From Clostridium_X cadaveris (lineage in GTDB: Bacteria; Bacillota; Clostridia; Clostridiales; Clostridiaceae): 64,000 nucleotides of DNA. Within the stretch, counting starts at the first letter, position 1. Every line of letters starts with the position of its first letter. The notes beneath the pieces were generated by a model that did not search any database, had not been told where the DNA came from, and was given only the letters and a program-made list of their open reading frames with translations. Position numbers and translations under genes: made by a program. Of this stretch, positions 33,731-41,838 are shown one piece after another. Where the stretch lies: the NCBI RefSeq assembly GCF_039521325.1, contig NZ_BAAACD010000045.1; one strand, 5' to 3'.

Positions 33731-33766
33731 ACTTATCCCCCTGTATGATTGGTTATTATATATGTA

Positions 33767-35071
33767 TTATTTCTTTAATATCTTTACTGATACCATAGCT
33801 TTTCCTATGATTTCACCTTTACTGCTGTCTATATCAATCTCTAGTTTTCCTGAACTCCTGCCTATATCTATTATAGTAGATTTTATTACTATAGCTGTGC
33901 CAAGCTGAGCAGGTCTCATAAAATAAACGCTTATGTTATCTACTGCAACGTTTATATTAAGGTCATTCACATGCCTTAATGCTGCCGATGTTATTATCAT
34001 ATTTAGGATTCCCCAAGATGCTGTACCCATGCTGTCTATCATTTGAGGAGTAATACTTCCCCTATATACTCTGCTCTCTCCCTCTTTTGTACATTGGAAG
34101 GTTTTGAATATAGTATCTTCTAAATTCTCTACCATCTGAGAGTTATTATCCATAGTTTTTAACGCCTTTATAACATCTTTTCTGGTTATAACACCAACTA
34201 GTTTCCTTCCATCTACAACAGGACAAAGCTCGATATCTTCACCGCCCATTATGTTTGCAGCATAAGATACCGTTGTTTTTGGCGTTACAGTTATCGGATC
34301 ACGTCTCATAAACTTTTTAATAGATTCGTTTTTGTCCATATTCTCTATAGGCATATCTTTTGATGTTATTATGCCAACTACTCTCATATCATCATCCACT
34401 ACAGGATATCTTGTATGTTTGGTGCTTATGACAAGCTCTTTCCATGTCTCTAAATCTTGAGATTCTTTAATACAATATAAGTCTTGGTCCATGATTTCTT
34501 CTACAAATATTATGTCTTTCTTCAGCTTAATTTCTTGAATTGCTTGGTTTATCATAGAAGCTATTGTGAATGTATCATAGGTAGATGAAATTATTGGAAG
34601 CATCTTGTCATTTGCTAAGTTTTTAATTTCTTCTGAACATGAAAAGCCTCCACTGATAAGCACTGCTGCTTCATTTTCAAGTGCATACCTCTGAATCTCT
34701 TCCCTATTACCAACTATTGTTAAACATCCTGGTACTACATATTTAGTAAAAGCCTCTACAGCCATGGCTCCTATAACAAGTTTATTAAGCTTCTTATAAA
34801 GGCCATCCTTTCCCCCTAGTATGACCCCGTCTATTATCTTTACTACATCTGCAAAAGTTAATGTTTCAGTATTTTTCTTTCCTGCTCTCTCTACTCTTAC
34901 AGTCCCAACTCTTGGTATAGTTGAAACTATTCCTATATTTTCACTTTCCTTTATAGCTCTATAGGCTGTTCCTTCACTTACTCCTAGCTGGCTTGCTATT
35001 GTTCTTACTGAGATTTTGCTCCCTGGGTCTAGCATTTTTATATAGCTTATTATTTCATCCTGTTTGGACAT
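33767..35071 (-). CDS. HTH-DRTGG-CBS-hotdog domain protein, YtoI-like
   Basis: This 434-residue protein has the domain order of B. subtilis YtoI. An N-terminal winged helix (KISVRTIASQLGVSEGTAYRAI) comes first, then a DRTGG domain (about 75-185). Two CBS domains (about 195-305) include TKHTRYPVVDDDMRVVGIIT and ELCPVVDGRKLVGVITRKD. A C-terminal hotdog thioesterase-like domain follows from about 320. CBS pairs bind adenine nucleotides, so it may sense nucleotides or c-di-AMP, but its true role is unknown. It starts 2 nt after the whiA stop, so it is co-transcribed with rapZ-yvcK-whiA. Confidence 0.9.
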   Translation of the reverse strand: MSKQDEIISYIKMLDPGSKISVRTIASQLGVSEGTAYRAIKESENIGIVSTIPRVGTVRVERAGKKNTETLTFADVVKIIDGVILGGKDGLYKKLNKLVIGAMAVEAFTKYVVPGCLTIVGNREEIQRYALENEAAVLISGGFSCSEEIKNLANDKMLPIISSTYDTFTIASMINQAIQEIKLKKDIIFVEEIMDQDLYCIKESQDLETWKELVISTKHTRYPVVDDDMRVVGIITSKDMPIENMDKNESIKKFMRRDPITVTPKTTVSYAANIMGGEDIELCPVVDGRKLVGVITRKDVIKALKTMDNNSQMVENLEDTIFKTFQCTKEGESRVYRGSITPQMIDSMGTASWGILNMIITSAALRHVNDLNINVAVDNISVYFMRPAQLGTAIVIKSTIIDIGRSSGKLEIDIDSSKGEIIGKAMVSVKILKK

Positions 35072-35073
35072 GC

Positions 35074-36027
35074 TTATATACCCTCTTTCCTTAATTCCTC
35101 CGCTATCTTTTCAATCTTTCTTAATCTATGATTGACTCCAGATTTTCCAACAGGAGGGTCGAGCATTTCTCCCAGCTCCTTTAATGATTCATCTGGATAG
35201 TTTAGCCTTAATTCTGCAATGTCTCGCAGATTCTTTGGAAGTCTTCCAAGACCTATCTCTTTTTGTATAAGTTTTATGCTTTCTACCTGTCTTACAGCAG
35301 CATTTACAGTTTTACTTAAATTTGCAGTTTCACAGTTTACAAGCCTATTTACATTGTTTCTCATTTCCTTCATTATTCTTATGTTCTCAAGTTCCAATAA
35401 AGCGTTGTGAGCTCCAATTATATTTAATAAATCGACTATCTGCTCTCCTTCTTTTAAGTAAACTATGTAACTTGTTTTTCTTTTTATTATTTTTGAATTA
35501 AGTTCAAATTTATTAATTAATTTACATAGATCCTCTGCATACTCTAAGCTGTGAGTCACAAATTCAAGATGGTATGTTCTCTCTGGATTGCTTATACTTC
35601 CTCCTCCAAGAAAAGCACCTCTTATATATGCTCTTGAAGTTTCCTCATCATTTATAAGATGAGAATTTATGCCATAGTCTAAAGACATCATTCCATCTTC
35701 TTCTTTTAAGATACCAGTAGTTTTTAAAAGGTCTTTTACTCCCATATCCTCTGTTATCATTACCATATATATATTATTCTTCTTTAAAGAATTACTTCTC
35801 TTTACCATGAGCTTAGAGTGAATATTAAAATACTCTTTTAATATATTAAACATCAATCTAGCCGTAGCCGGATTTTCTGTAGACACTTTAAAGCTCACTT
35901 GCATCCCACTAGTAAAAGACAGTGTTCCACTGACTTTCATTATAGCTGAAATTTCTGCCACAGCTTCTTGATGGGTCAAATCCATATTTCTACATATTTC
36001 TCCTTTTACCTTTGATGAAAATGACAT
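35074..36027 (-). CDS. whiA: DNA-binding protein WhiA
   Basis: This 317-residue WhiA homologue has an N-terminal degenerate LAGLIDADG homing-endonuclease-like fold (SFSSKVKGEICRN, then AYIRGAFLGGGSISNPE with the characteristic glycine cluster). The C-terminal helix-turn-helix has GRLPKNLRDIAELRL and GKSGVNHRLRKIEKIAEEL. In Streptomyces it controls sporulation genes; in B. subtilis it affects division and chromosome segregation. The nuclease residues are not kept, as expected. It lies in the conserved rapZ-yvcK-whiA cluster, 13 nt after yvcK. Confidence 0.97.
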   Translation of the reverse strand: MSFSSKVKGEICRNMDLTHQEAVAEISAIMKVSGTLSFTSGMQVSFKVSTENPATARLMFNILKEYFNIHSKLMVKRSNSLKKNNIYMVMITEDMGVKDLLKTTGILKEEDGMMSLDYGINSHLINDEETSRAYIRGAFLGGGSISNPERTYHLEFVTHSLEYAEDLCKLINKFELNSKIIKRKTSYIVYLKEGEQIVDLLNIIGAHNALLELENIRIMKEMRNNVNRLVNCETANLSKTVNAAVRQVESIKLIQKEIGLGRLPKNLRDIAELRLNYPDESLKELGEMLDPPVGKSGVNHRLRKIEKIAEELRKEGI

Positions 36028-36040
36028 AACTTCTCTACTC

Positions 36041-37372
36041 CTAATTTTTCTTATTTTGCTTTAATCTCTCGGATAAATAGAAGTACTCTACAATCTTCTT
36101 TCTATCATAGAATAATTTTTTATCCATTATAGTTTCTACTAAAATAGAAGATAACTTTTCTGAATCATGTCTTATAAGTCCCTTTCTTACTTTAACTAAA
36201 TTAGCTTCTACAACTTTTACATTTAACTTCTCTAGACTTTTTCTATCCAATGCAACTAATGTTGATTTATCTTTCTCATATTTTTTTCTAAGCTCTTCAT
36301 CTATCCCAGCCACATTGCATATTACGTAATCAACTATATTATTACCGCCATGTTTAAATATAGCTTTTATATGGTCACTTACTGTATAACCGTCGCTTTC
36401 TCCGGGCTGTGTCATTATATTTGATACATATATTTTTATAGCATCGCTCTTATGAAGTGCTGATGATATATCTTTTACTAAAAGATTAGGTATTACACTA
36501 GTATAAAGACTTCCTGGTCCAAGTATTATGGCATCTGCCTCCATTATAGCAGTAACAGCTTCTTTAAGAGCTCTTGCGTTCTTTGGTTCTATAAATATTC
36601 TATCTATAGGCGATTTTTGTTTCAGAGCCTCTTCAGGTATTGCTGATTCTCCTGTTATTACGTTACCATTTTTAAGTTTAGCCTTTAACACCATATTTTC
36701 TAAAGTTACAGGAAGAACTTTACCTGTAACGGCTAATACAGAGCTCATCTTTTGAACTGCATCTTCAAAATTATCTGATATTCCATCCATAGCAGCTAAA
36801 AACAGATTTCCAAAACTTTGGTTCTTAAGCTTACCATCAGGAAATCTGTACTGAAGCAATTCTTCCATTAAAGGCTCCGTATCAGCTAATGCTAATATAC
36901 AGTTTCTTATATCACCAGGTGGAAGTATGCCTAAATCTTCCCTTAAGTCTCCTGAACCGCCTCCATCATCAGCAACTGTAACTATTGCCGTAACATTTGA
37001 CGTATAATACTTAAGTCCTCTAAGCATGGTAGACAATCCTGTCCCCCCACCGATTACAACTATCTTAGGACCTTTTATCAAAAGTCTCTTTTCATACATA
37101 AGATTTTCAATCTTCTTAGAGTCTAAAGAAAACCTTAAATATCCTTTGTTTATTAAAGCTATTATGGATCTTATTCCTTCAGTTATAGCTATATAAAGTA
37201 AAAATATTCCTGTAATATTCAAAAAGGCATAGAAACATTTATAATAAACAGAATAATACCCATTCCATAACATTTCACTTACAGCAAAAACGATTATAAG
37301 TATACCTAGTATTGCTAGAAGTATCCACCTTTTCACTTTAATCCCCGGCCTTAGCCAGTCGCTAAACCTCAT
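36041..37372 (-). CDS. yvcK: YvcK-family gluconeogenesis/morphogenesis factor
   Basis: This 443-residue protein belongs to the CofD-like UPF0052 family. Two N-terminal membrane segments (about 17-37 and 47-66) extend it compared with the 317-residue Bacillus form, as is common in clostridia. The nucleotide fold starts at VVIGGGTGLSTMLRGLKYY, with IVTVADDGGGSGDLREDLG and LPPGDIRNCILALAD. YvcK binds UDP-sugars and is needed for growth on gluconeogenic carbon and for normal shape in B. subtilis. Its start overlaps the rapZ stop by 4 nt, so the two are coupled. Confidence 0.96.
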   Translation of the reverse strand: MRFSDWLRPGIKVKRWILLAILGILIIVFAVSEMLWNGYYSVYYKCFYAFLNITGIFLLYIAITEGIRSIIALINKGYLRFSLDSKKIENLMYEKRLLIKGPKIVVIGGGTGLSTMLRGLKYYTSNVTAIVTVADDGGGSGDLREDLGILPPGDIRNCILALADTEPLMEELLQYRFPDGKLKNQSFGNLFLAAMDGISDNFEDAVQKMSSVLAVTGKVLPVTLENMVLKAKLKNGNVITGESAIPEEALKQKSPIDRIFIEPKNARALKEAVTAIMEADAIILGPGSLYTSVIPNLLVKDISSALHKSDAIKIYVSNIMTQPGESDGYTVSDHIKAIFKHGGNNIVDYVICNVAGIDEELRKKYEKDKSTLVALDRKSLEKLNVKVVEANLVKVRKGLIRHDSEKLSSILVETIMDKKLFYDRKKIVEYFYLSERLKQNKKN

Positions 37373-38253
37373 AGTTTTCCTCCACCTCTATTGATATCTT
37401 CGTTTATATCTCTGTGTTCAATAGTAACTTTAGCCCATTTAGCATTTAAGTAATCATATATTTCATTGGCTATAGCTACTGAACGGTGTCTTCCACCTGT
37501 ACATCCTATAGATATTATAAGCTGTCTCTTTCCTTCATTTTCATAATGAGGAATTAAATAATCAAGCATATCCTTAAGTTTTTCTATAAATGTAGTAGCT
37601 TCTTCATGTTCTAATACATATTCCTTTACCGGCTTATCATTACCTGAATATCTTCTAAGATCAGGTATATAAAATGGATTTGGCATAAATCTTACGTCAA
37701 AGACTAAATCTGAATCCACCGGTATTCCATATTTGAAACCAAAAGAAAGAACTGCAATAGAAAGTCCTGATCTTTCTATCTCCATTTCTCCGTAAATTTC
37801 GTTTATCTTTGCCCTTAAATCCTTTATCTCCATTTTTGAAGTATCTACTATCATATCTGCTCTATTTTTTACTTCTCTAAGTTTTTGTCTCTCTAAGGCT
37901 ATGCCTCTTATAACTCTTCCCTCTTGAGCTAAGGGATGAGTTCTTCTTGTTTCTTTAAATCTCTTTACAAGTACCTCATCAGATGCATCCAAAAATAATA
38001 TTTCATAAGGAAATTCATTATCTTGAAGATACTTTAAACTTTCAAATAAAGCATCAAAGAATTTTCCTCCTCTAATATCTATTACCAGTGCTATCTTTTC
38101 TATCTTTCCATCACTTTGTATACATAGTTCTGCAAACTTCGGAATCAATGTAGGAGGTAAATTGTCTACACAAAAATATCCCAGATCTTCCAGGTTCCTT
38201 GTAGCTTGAGTCTTTCCTGCTCCAGATAATCCAGTTACTATAACAAATCTCAT
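37369..38253 (-). CDS. rapZ: RNase adapter / nucleotide-binding protein RapZ
   Basis: This 294-residue YvcJ/RapZ homologue has Walker A VTGLSGAGKTQATRNLEDLG and FCVDNLPPTLIP near the N-terminus. The C-terminal domain has LIISIGCTGGRHRSVAIANE. The family binds GTP/ATP and UDP-GlcNAc-type metabolites. In E. coli RapZ guides RNase E to the GlmZ RNA, while in B. subtilis YvcJ affects competence. No GlmZ system is expected here, so the role is probably a link between cell-wall precursors and regulation. First gene of the rapZ-yvcK-whiA-ytoI-like operon. Confidence 0.96.
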   Translation of the reverse strand: MRFVIVTGLSGAGKTQATRNLEDLGYFCVDNLPPTLIPKFAELCIQSDGKIEKIALVIDIRGGKFFDALFESLKYLQDNEFPYEILFLDASDEVLVKRFKETRRTHPLAQEGRVIRGIALERQKLREVKNRADMIVDTSKMEIKDLRAKINEIYGEMEIERSGLSIAVLSFGFKYGIPVDSDLVFDVRFMPNPFYIPDLRRYSGNDKPVKEYVLEHEEATTFIEKLKDMLDYLIPHYENEGKRQLIISIGCTGGRHRSVAIANEIYDYLNAKWAKVTIEHRDINEDINRGGGKL

Positions 38254-38340
38254 ACTGCTCCTCCTTAAAGTTATAATATACTATTATATCATAGTGGCAT
38301 AATTATTCTCTACATTATGAGTGATAAAAATGCAAAATGA

Positions 38341-38394
38341 AAACACCCACTGTTTTAATCCTTTCATAAGAAATAATTTTTACAGCAGGTGTTT
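38341..38394 (-). terminator. Terminator of pdxT
   Basis: AAACACCCACTGT (38341-38353) and ACAGCAGGTGTTT (38382-38394) form an imperfect 13-bp stem with a long loop. On the minus strand TCATTTTGC follows after TTT. It separates pdxST from rapZ. Confidence 0.6.
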
Positions 38395-38409
38395 CTATTT
38401 TATATGAAT

Positions 38410-38976
38410 TTATTTTACAATTTCCAAAAAATATTTTAGAAAAGTTAAGTCTTTCGTCAATTCCGGATGAAATGATGTGGCTATAATATTGTTTTCTTTA
38501 ACTGCCACTATGCGCCCATCAATTTCACATAATACCTGAACCTTTTCACCACAACTTTCCACATATGGAGCTCTTATAAATACAAGATCTATAGGTTCTG
38601 AACTAACTTTATTTATAGCTTTCCTAGTTGTAAAACTGTCTATTTGAGTTCCAAAGGCATTTCTTTTAACCTTAATATTCATAACTCCAAGATGACTTTT
38701 ATCTTCTCCATCAATGTCCTTTGCTAAAAGTATCATCCCAGCACAAGTTCCCCAAGTTGGAAGGCCTTCCTCTATTTTCTTTCTAAGAGGCTCCATCATA
38801 CCAGTAATATTTAGCAGTTTTGACATAGTAGTGCTTTCTCCTCCAGGAAGTATGATACCTTCTATTCCTTCCAAATCGCTTTCCTTTTTTACTTTTACAG
38901 CTTCGTGTCCCAATGCTTCTATTTGTTTTATATGCTCAATGACTCCTCCTTGAAAAGCTAAAACCCCAATTTTCAT
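38410..38976 (-). CDS. pdxT: Pyridoxal 5'-phosphate synthase glutaminase subunit
   Basis: This 188-residue class I glutamine amidotransferase supplies ammonia to PdxS. ATG 38976 has AGAGGA just upstream and gives the usual MKIGVLAFQGG start; the frame could extend to 38997. Visible residues are ILPGGESTTMSKLL, the nucleophile Cys in TWGTCAGMILLA, and the His-Glu pair in TSFHPELTKD. It starts 1 nt beyond the pdxS stop, so the two subunits are coupled. The complex makes PLP from ribose 5-phosphate, glyceraldehyde 3-phosphate and glutamine. Confidence 0.97.
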   Translation of the reverse strand: MKIGVLAFQGGVIEHIKQIEALGHEAVKVKKESDLEGIEGIILPGGESTTMSKLLNITGMMEPLRKKIEEGLPTWGTCAGMILLAKDIDGEDKSHLGVMNIKVKRNAFGTQIDSFTTRKAINKVSSEPIDLVFIRAPYVESCGEKVQVLCEIDGRIVAVKENNIIATSFHPELTKDLTFLKYFLEIVK

Positions 38977-38977
38977 T

Positions 38978-39847
38978 TTACCATCCTCTTTTAGCATATT
39001 CAGTTTCCACTTCTGATGCAGAAATTCCGCTCATAGCTCCCCCTAAATCTGTGGATACTTCAACTAGTTTTTCGGCATCGTTGTAATAAGTTGTAGCAAG
39101 AACTATAGCTCTCGCTCTTTTTTCCGGATTGTCAGATTTAAAGATTCCTGACCCAACAAAGACACCATCACATCCAAGCTGCATCATAAGCGCTGCATCT
39201 GCTGGAGTCGCTATACCACCTGCTGCAAAATTTACTACTGGAAGCTTTCCATTTTCCCATACATACTTGACTAAATCATATGGTGCTGCAAGTTCTTTTG
39301 CCACAGTCATAAGTTCTTCCTCTGGAACTGATTGAACTTTTTTCATCTCATCTGTCATTGTTCTCATATGCTTAACAGCTTGTATTACATCTCCTGTACC
39401 TGCTTCTCCTTTTGTCCTTATCATAGAAGCTCCCTCTCCAATTCTTCTAAGTGCTTCTCCAAGGTTTGTGGCTCCGCATACAAATGGCACTTTAAAGTTT
39501 CTTTTATTTATATGATATCTGTCATCTGCTGGTGTAAGAACTTCACTTTCATCTATAAAATCTATATTTAAAGCTTCTAATATCTGTGCTTCAACAAAGT
39601 GACCTATTCTAACCTTAGCCATAACTGGAATTGTTACAGCCTCTTGTATCTCCTTTATCATCTTAGGGTCAGACATTCTAGCAACTCCACCTTCTTTTCT
39701 TATATCAGAAGGTACTCTCTCAAGTGCCATTACCGCACAAGCTCCAGCTCTTTCTGCAATTATAGCCTGCTCTTTATTTGTAACATCCATTATTACTCCG
39801 CCTTTTAGCATTTGAGCTAAATTTTTGTTTACATTTTCTCTTGTCAT
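38978..39847 (-). CDS. pdxS: Pyridoxal 5'-phosphate synthase subunit PdxS
   Basis: This 289-residue (beta/alpha)8 enzyme has the highly conserved start KGGVIMDVTNKEQAIIAERAG. ALERVPSDIRKEGGVARMSD follows, and the Schiff-base lysine is in IPVMAKVRIGHFVEAQILEA. The phosphate-binding GGIATPADAALMMQLG and GVFVGSGIF regions are also present. It forms a dodecamer with PdxT. A promoter with a palindrome over the -35 lies upstream; no separate pdxR gene is in the window. Confidence 0.98.
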   Translation of the reverse strand: MTRENVNKNLAQMLKGGVIMDVTNKEQAIIAERAGACAVMALERVPSDIRKEGGVARMSDPKMIKEIQEAVTIPVMAKVRIGHFVEAQILEALNIDFIDESEVLTPADDRYHINKRNFKVPFVCGATNLGEALRRIGEGASMIRTKGEAGTGDVIQAVKHMRTMTDEMKKVQSVPEEELMTVAKELAAPYDLVKYVWENGKLPVVNFAAGGIATPADAALMMQLGCDGVFVGSGIFKSDNPEKRARAIVLATTYYNDAEKLVEVSTDLGGAMSGISASEVETEYAKRGW

Positions 39848-39897
39848 TCCTATTCCCCCTTAACTTTTATCTTATAAAGAATTCAATTTATAATTAA

Positions 39898-39942
39898 AAT
39901 GTATTCTAAAACCGAAACTTTATCAAATGTATGGGTACATTT
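39898..39942 (-). promoter_or_regulatory. pdxS promoter with palindrome at the -35
   Basis: On the minus strand TTGATA (39921-39926), a 17-bp spacer and TACATT (39898-39903) form a promoter. AAATGTA (39925-39931) and TACATTT (39936-39942) make a 7-bp dyad with a 4-nt centre that overlaps the upstream edge of the -35, a place suited to an activator or repressor of vitamin B6 synthesis. Confidence 0.5.
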
Positions 39943-40039
39943 AATAATATTTGTAAGGGTTCACTTAATCGCAAATATTTTTAATAGCCTGCCAAATATC
40001 AATTCTAAAATTTATATTAATAATATTTTTAATAAAAAA

Positions 40040-40075
40040 ATACCACTTGAAAAGCTATATCTATTCAAGTAGTAT
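40040..40075 (-). terminator. Terminator of murB
   Basis: ATACCACTTGAA (40040-40051) and TTCAAGTAGTAT (40064-40075) form a 12-bp stem with one G-U pair. On the minus strand a TTTTTTT run follows. It lies 50 nt after the murB stop. Confidence 0.85.
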
Positions 40076-40124
40076 CTAATATTATTTCTATTTAAATTTT
40101 TTTATAAAGTTTGTATATGTGAAT

Positions 40125-41039
40125 TTAATCTTCCCCTATTATTCTAACTTCTGTTGATAGGTCTACACCAAATTCTGATTTTACTGTGTTTTGGACATGC
40201 TTTATAACATCAAGAATATCTTGAGCTGTAGCATTTCCTTTATTTATTATAAAACCCGAATGTTTTTCTGAAACTGCTGCTCCTCCTATAGAGAATCCTT
40301 TAAGTCCGCAGTCTTGAATAAGCTTTCCAGCAAAATACCCTTCTGGTCTTTTAAAGGTGCTTCCTGCTGATGGATACTCTAAAGGCTGCTTCTCAGTTCT
40401 ACGTCTAGTAAGCTCATCTATTCTGGCTTGAACTTTTGCTTTATCACCTTTTTCTAAGCCTATTCTTACTTGAAGAACAAAATATCCATATTTCATTATA
40501 GCTGATGTTCTATAGCCAAGCTCTAATTCACCATTCTTTAATTCTCTTATGTTTCCTTTATCATCTAACACCGTAGCACTTTTAACTACTCTCACCATTT
40601 CACTGTCATAAGCTCCTGCATTCATGAATACAGCTCCACCTACACTTCCAGGTATTCCACATGCAAATTCAAAACCGTGTAGTGATTCCTCTAAAGCTCT
40701 TTTAGAGATATTGCTTAATTGTGCTCCACACTCAGCTATTATATCATTTTCCTCAACCGTGATATCTTGAAGAGTTGTAAGTTTGATAACAACGCCCCTT
40801 ATTCCACCATCTTTAACTAAAAGGTTAGAGCCATTACCTATTAGATAGTAAGGATGACCTGAGTTCTTACATACCTTCACTACTTCTATAGCTTTTTCTA
40901 CAGTTTGAGGAACAACCAATACATCTGCCGGTCCCCCTACTTTAAAATAAGTATGATTCTTCATGGGTTCATCTATCAAAACATTTTCTTCATTAACTAT
41001 GCTTTTAAATTCTAATACTAAATCCTTCAATGACTTCAT
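40125..41039 (-). CDS. murB: UDP-N-acetylenolpyruvoylglucosamine reductase
   Basis: This 304-residue flavoenzyme reduces UDP-GlcNAc-enolpyruvate to UDP-MurNAc with NADPH in peptidoglycan precursor synthesis. It has FAD contacts (YYLIGNGSNLLVKDGGIRG, GIPGSVGGAVFMNAGAY), the catalytic Ser region in PSAGSTFKRPEGYFAG, and HSGFIINKGNATAQDI. Its length and AGSTFKRP are of the type IIb form common in Gram-positives. It lies 70 nt after the PHP phosphatase gene and ends with a terminator. Confidence 0.97.
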   Translation of the reverse strand: MKSLKDLVLEFKSIVNEENVLIDEPMKNHTYFKVGGPADVLVVPQTVEKAIEVVKVCKNSGHPYYLIGNGSNLLVKDGGIRGVVIKLTTLQDITVEENDIIAECGAQLSNISKRALEESLHGFEFACGIPGSVGGAVFMNAGAYDSEMVRVVKSATVLDDKGNIRELKNGELELGYRTSAIMKYGYFVLQVRIGLEKGDKAKVQARIDELTRRRTEKQPLEYPSAGSTFKRPEGYFAGKLIQDCGLKGFSIGGAAVSEKHSGFIINKGNATAQDILDVIKHVQNTVKSEFGVDLSTEVRIIGED

Positions 41040-41109
41040 TCTTTATCTCCTCATTGCGTAATAATATATAGTATACGGCATTTATACCCATTTAATCAAG
41101 ATTAAAAGG

Positions 41110-41838
41110 TTAAAGCTCTATATCATTTAATCTACCCTTTTCCTTCAAATATCTAAGAATCTTATTTTTGTCAGTATTCATAATAAGCTTCTCTGGTATC
41201 TCGAGTTCTCTTATAAGTTCATCTGCAAATGTAAACTTGCCTATAGCAGTGAAAAAATGAGCATCACTATTTACCATCATAGGAACCTCATACTTTTTAC
41301 AAAGTTTTGCTATTTCTCGACAATTCTCTGAACTTCCAGGTCTCGCCTTAAACGATCCATTGTTTAGCTCTATTATTTTGCCAGTTTCTTTTGCTTTTTT
41401 TATAACTGCTTCATAATCTATCGGAAATATAGGGTTGCCTGTATGACATATTATATCTACCAATGGATTATCCATAACATTTATAAGAGCCTTGGTATTT
41501 AGATCCTTTTCTCTTGTTTCTATACATACATCGTGAAGACTTGCTAAAATTATATCTAATCTTTGCAAAGTTTTTTCAGGTATATCTAAAGTTCCATCAA
41601 CATCTATTATGTTGGCTTCACAACCTCTTAAATGTATAACCCCTTCTAAAATTCTTGGAACAGATTTAAGATTTCCAAAGTAAAGCCTTGAAGGTCCTCC
41701 TGGCATAGTTGGACCATGGTCTGTTGTTGCTAACACCTCTATTCCATTCTCTGATGCCCATTTTATATTTTCCATAAGTGTACTATAAGCGTGTCCGCTT
41801 GCGTAGGTATGTGTGTGTGTATCTACTACGTATTTCAT
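41110..41838 (-). CDS. PHP-domain phosphatase, YcdX family
   Basis: This 242-residue metal-dependent hydrolase belongs to the PHP family. The trinuclear site is visible in VDTHTHTYASGHAYSTL, TTDHGPTMPGGPSR, LASLHDV, DIICHTGNP and NSDAHFFTAIG. E. coli YcdX is a phosphatase with zinc; the natural substrate here is unknown. Its start overlaps the uvrC stop by 4 nt, so it is co-translated with uvrC, an arrangement common in clostridia. Confidence 0.92.
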   Translation of the reverse strand: MKYVVDTHTHTYASGHAYSTLMENIKWASENGIEVLATTDHGPTMPGGPSRLYFGNLKSVPRILEGVIHLRGCEANIIDVDGTLDIPEKTLQRLDIILASLHDVCIETREKDLNTKALINVMDNPLVDIICHTGNPIFPIDYEAVIKKAKETGKIIELNNGSFKARPGSSENCREIAKLCKKYEVPMMVNSDAHFFTAIGKFTFADELIRELEIPEKLIMNTDKNKILRYLKEKGRLNDIEL

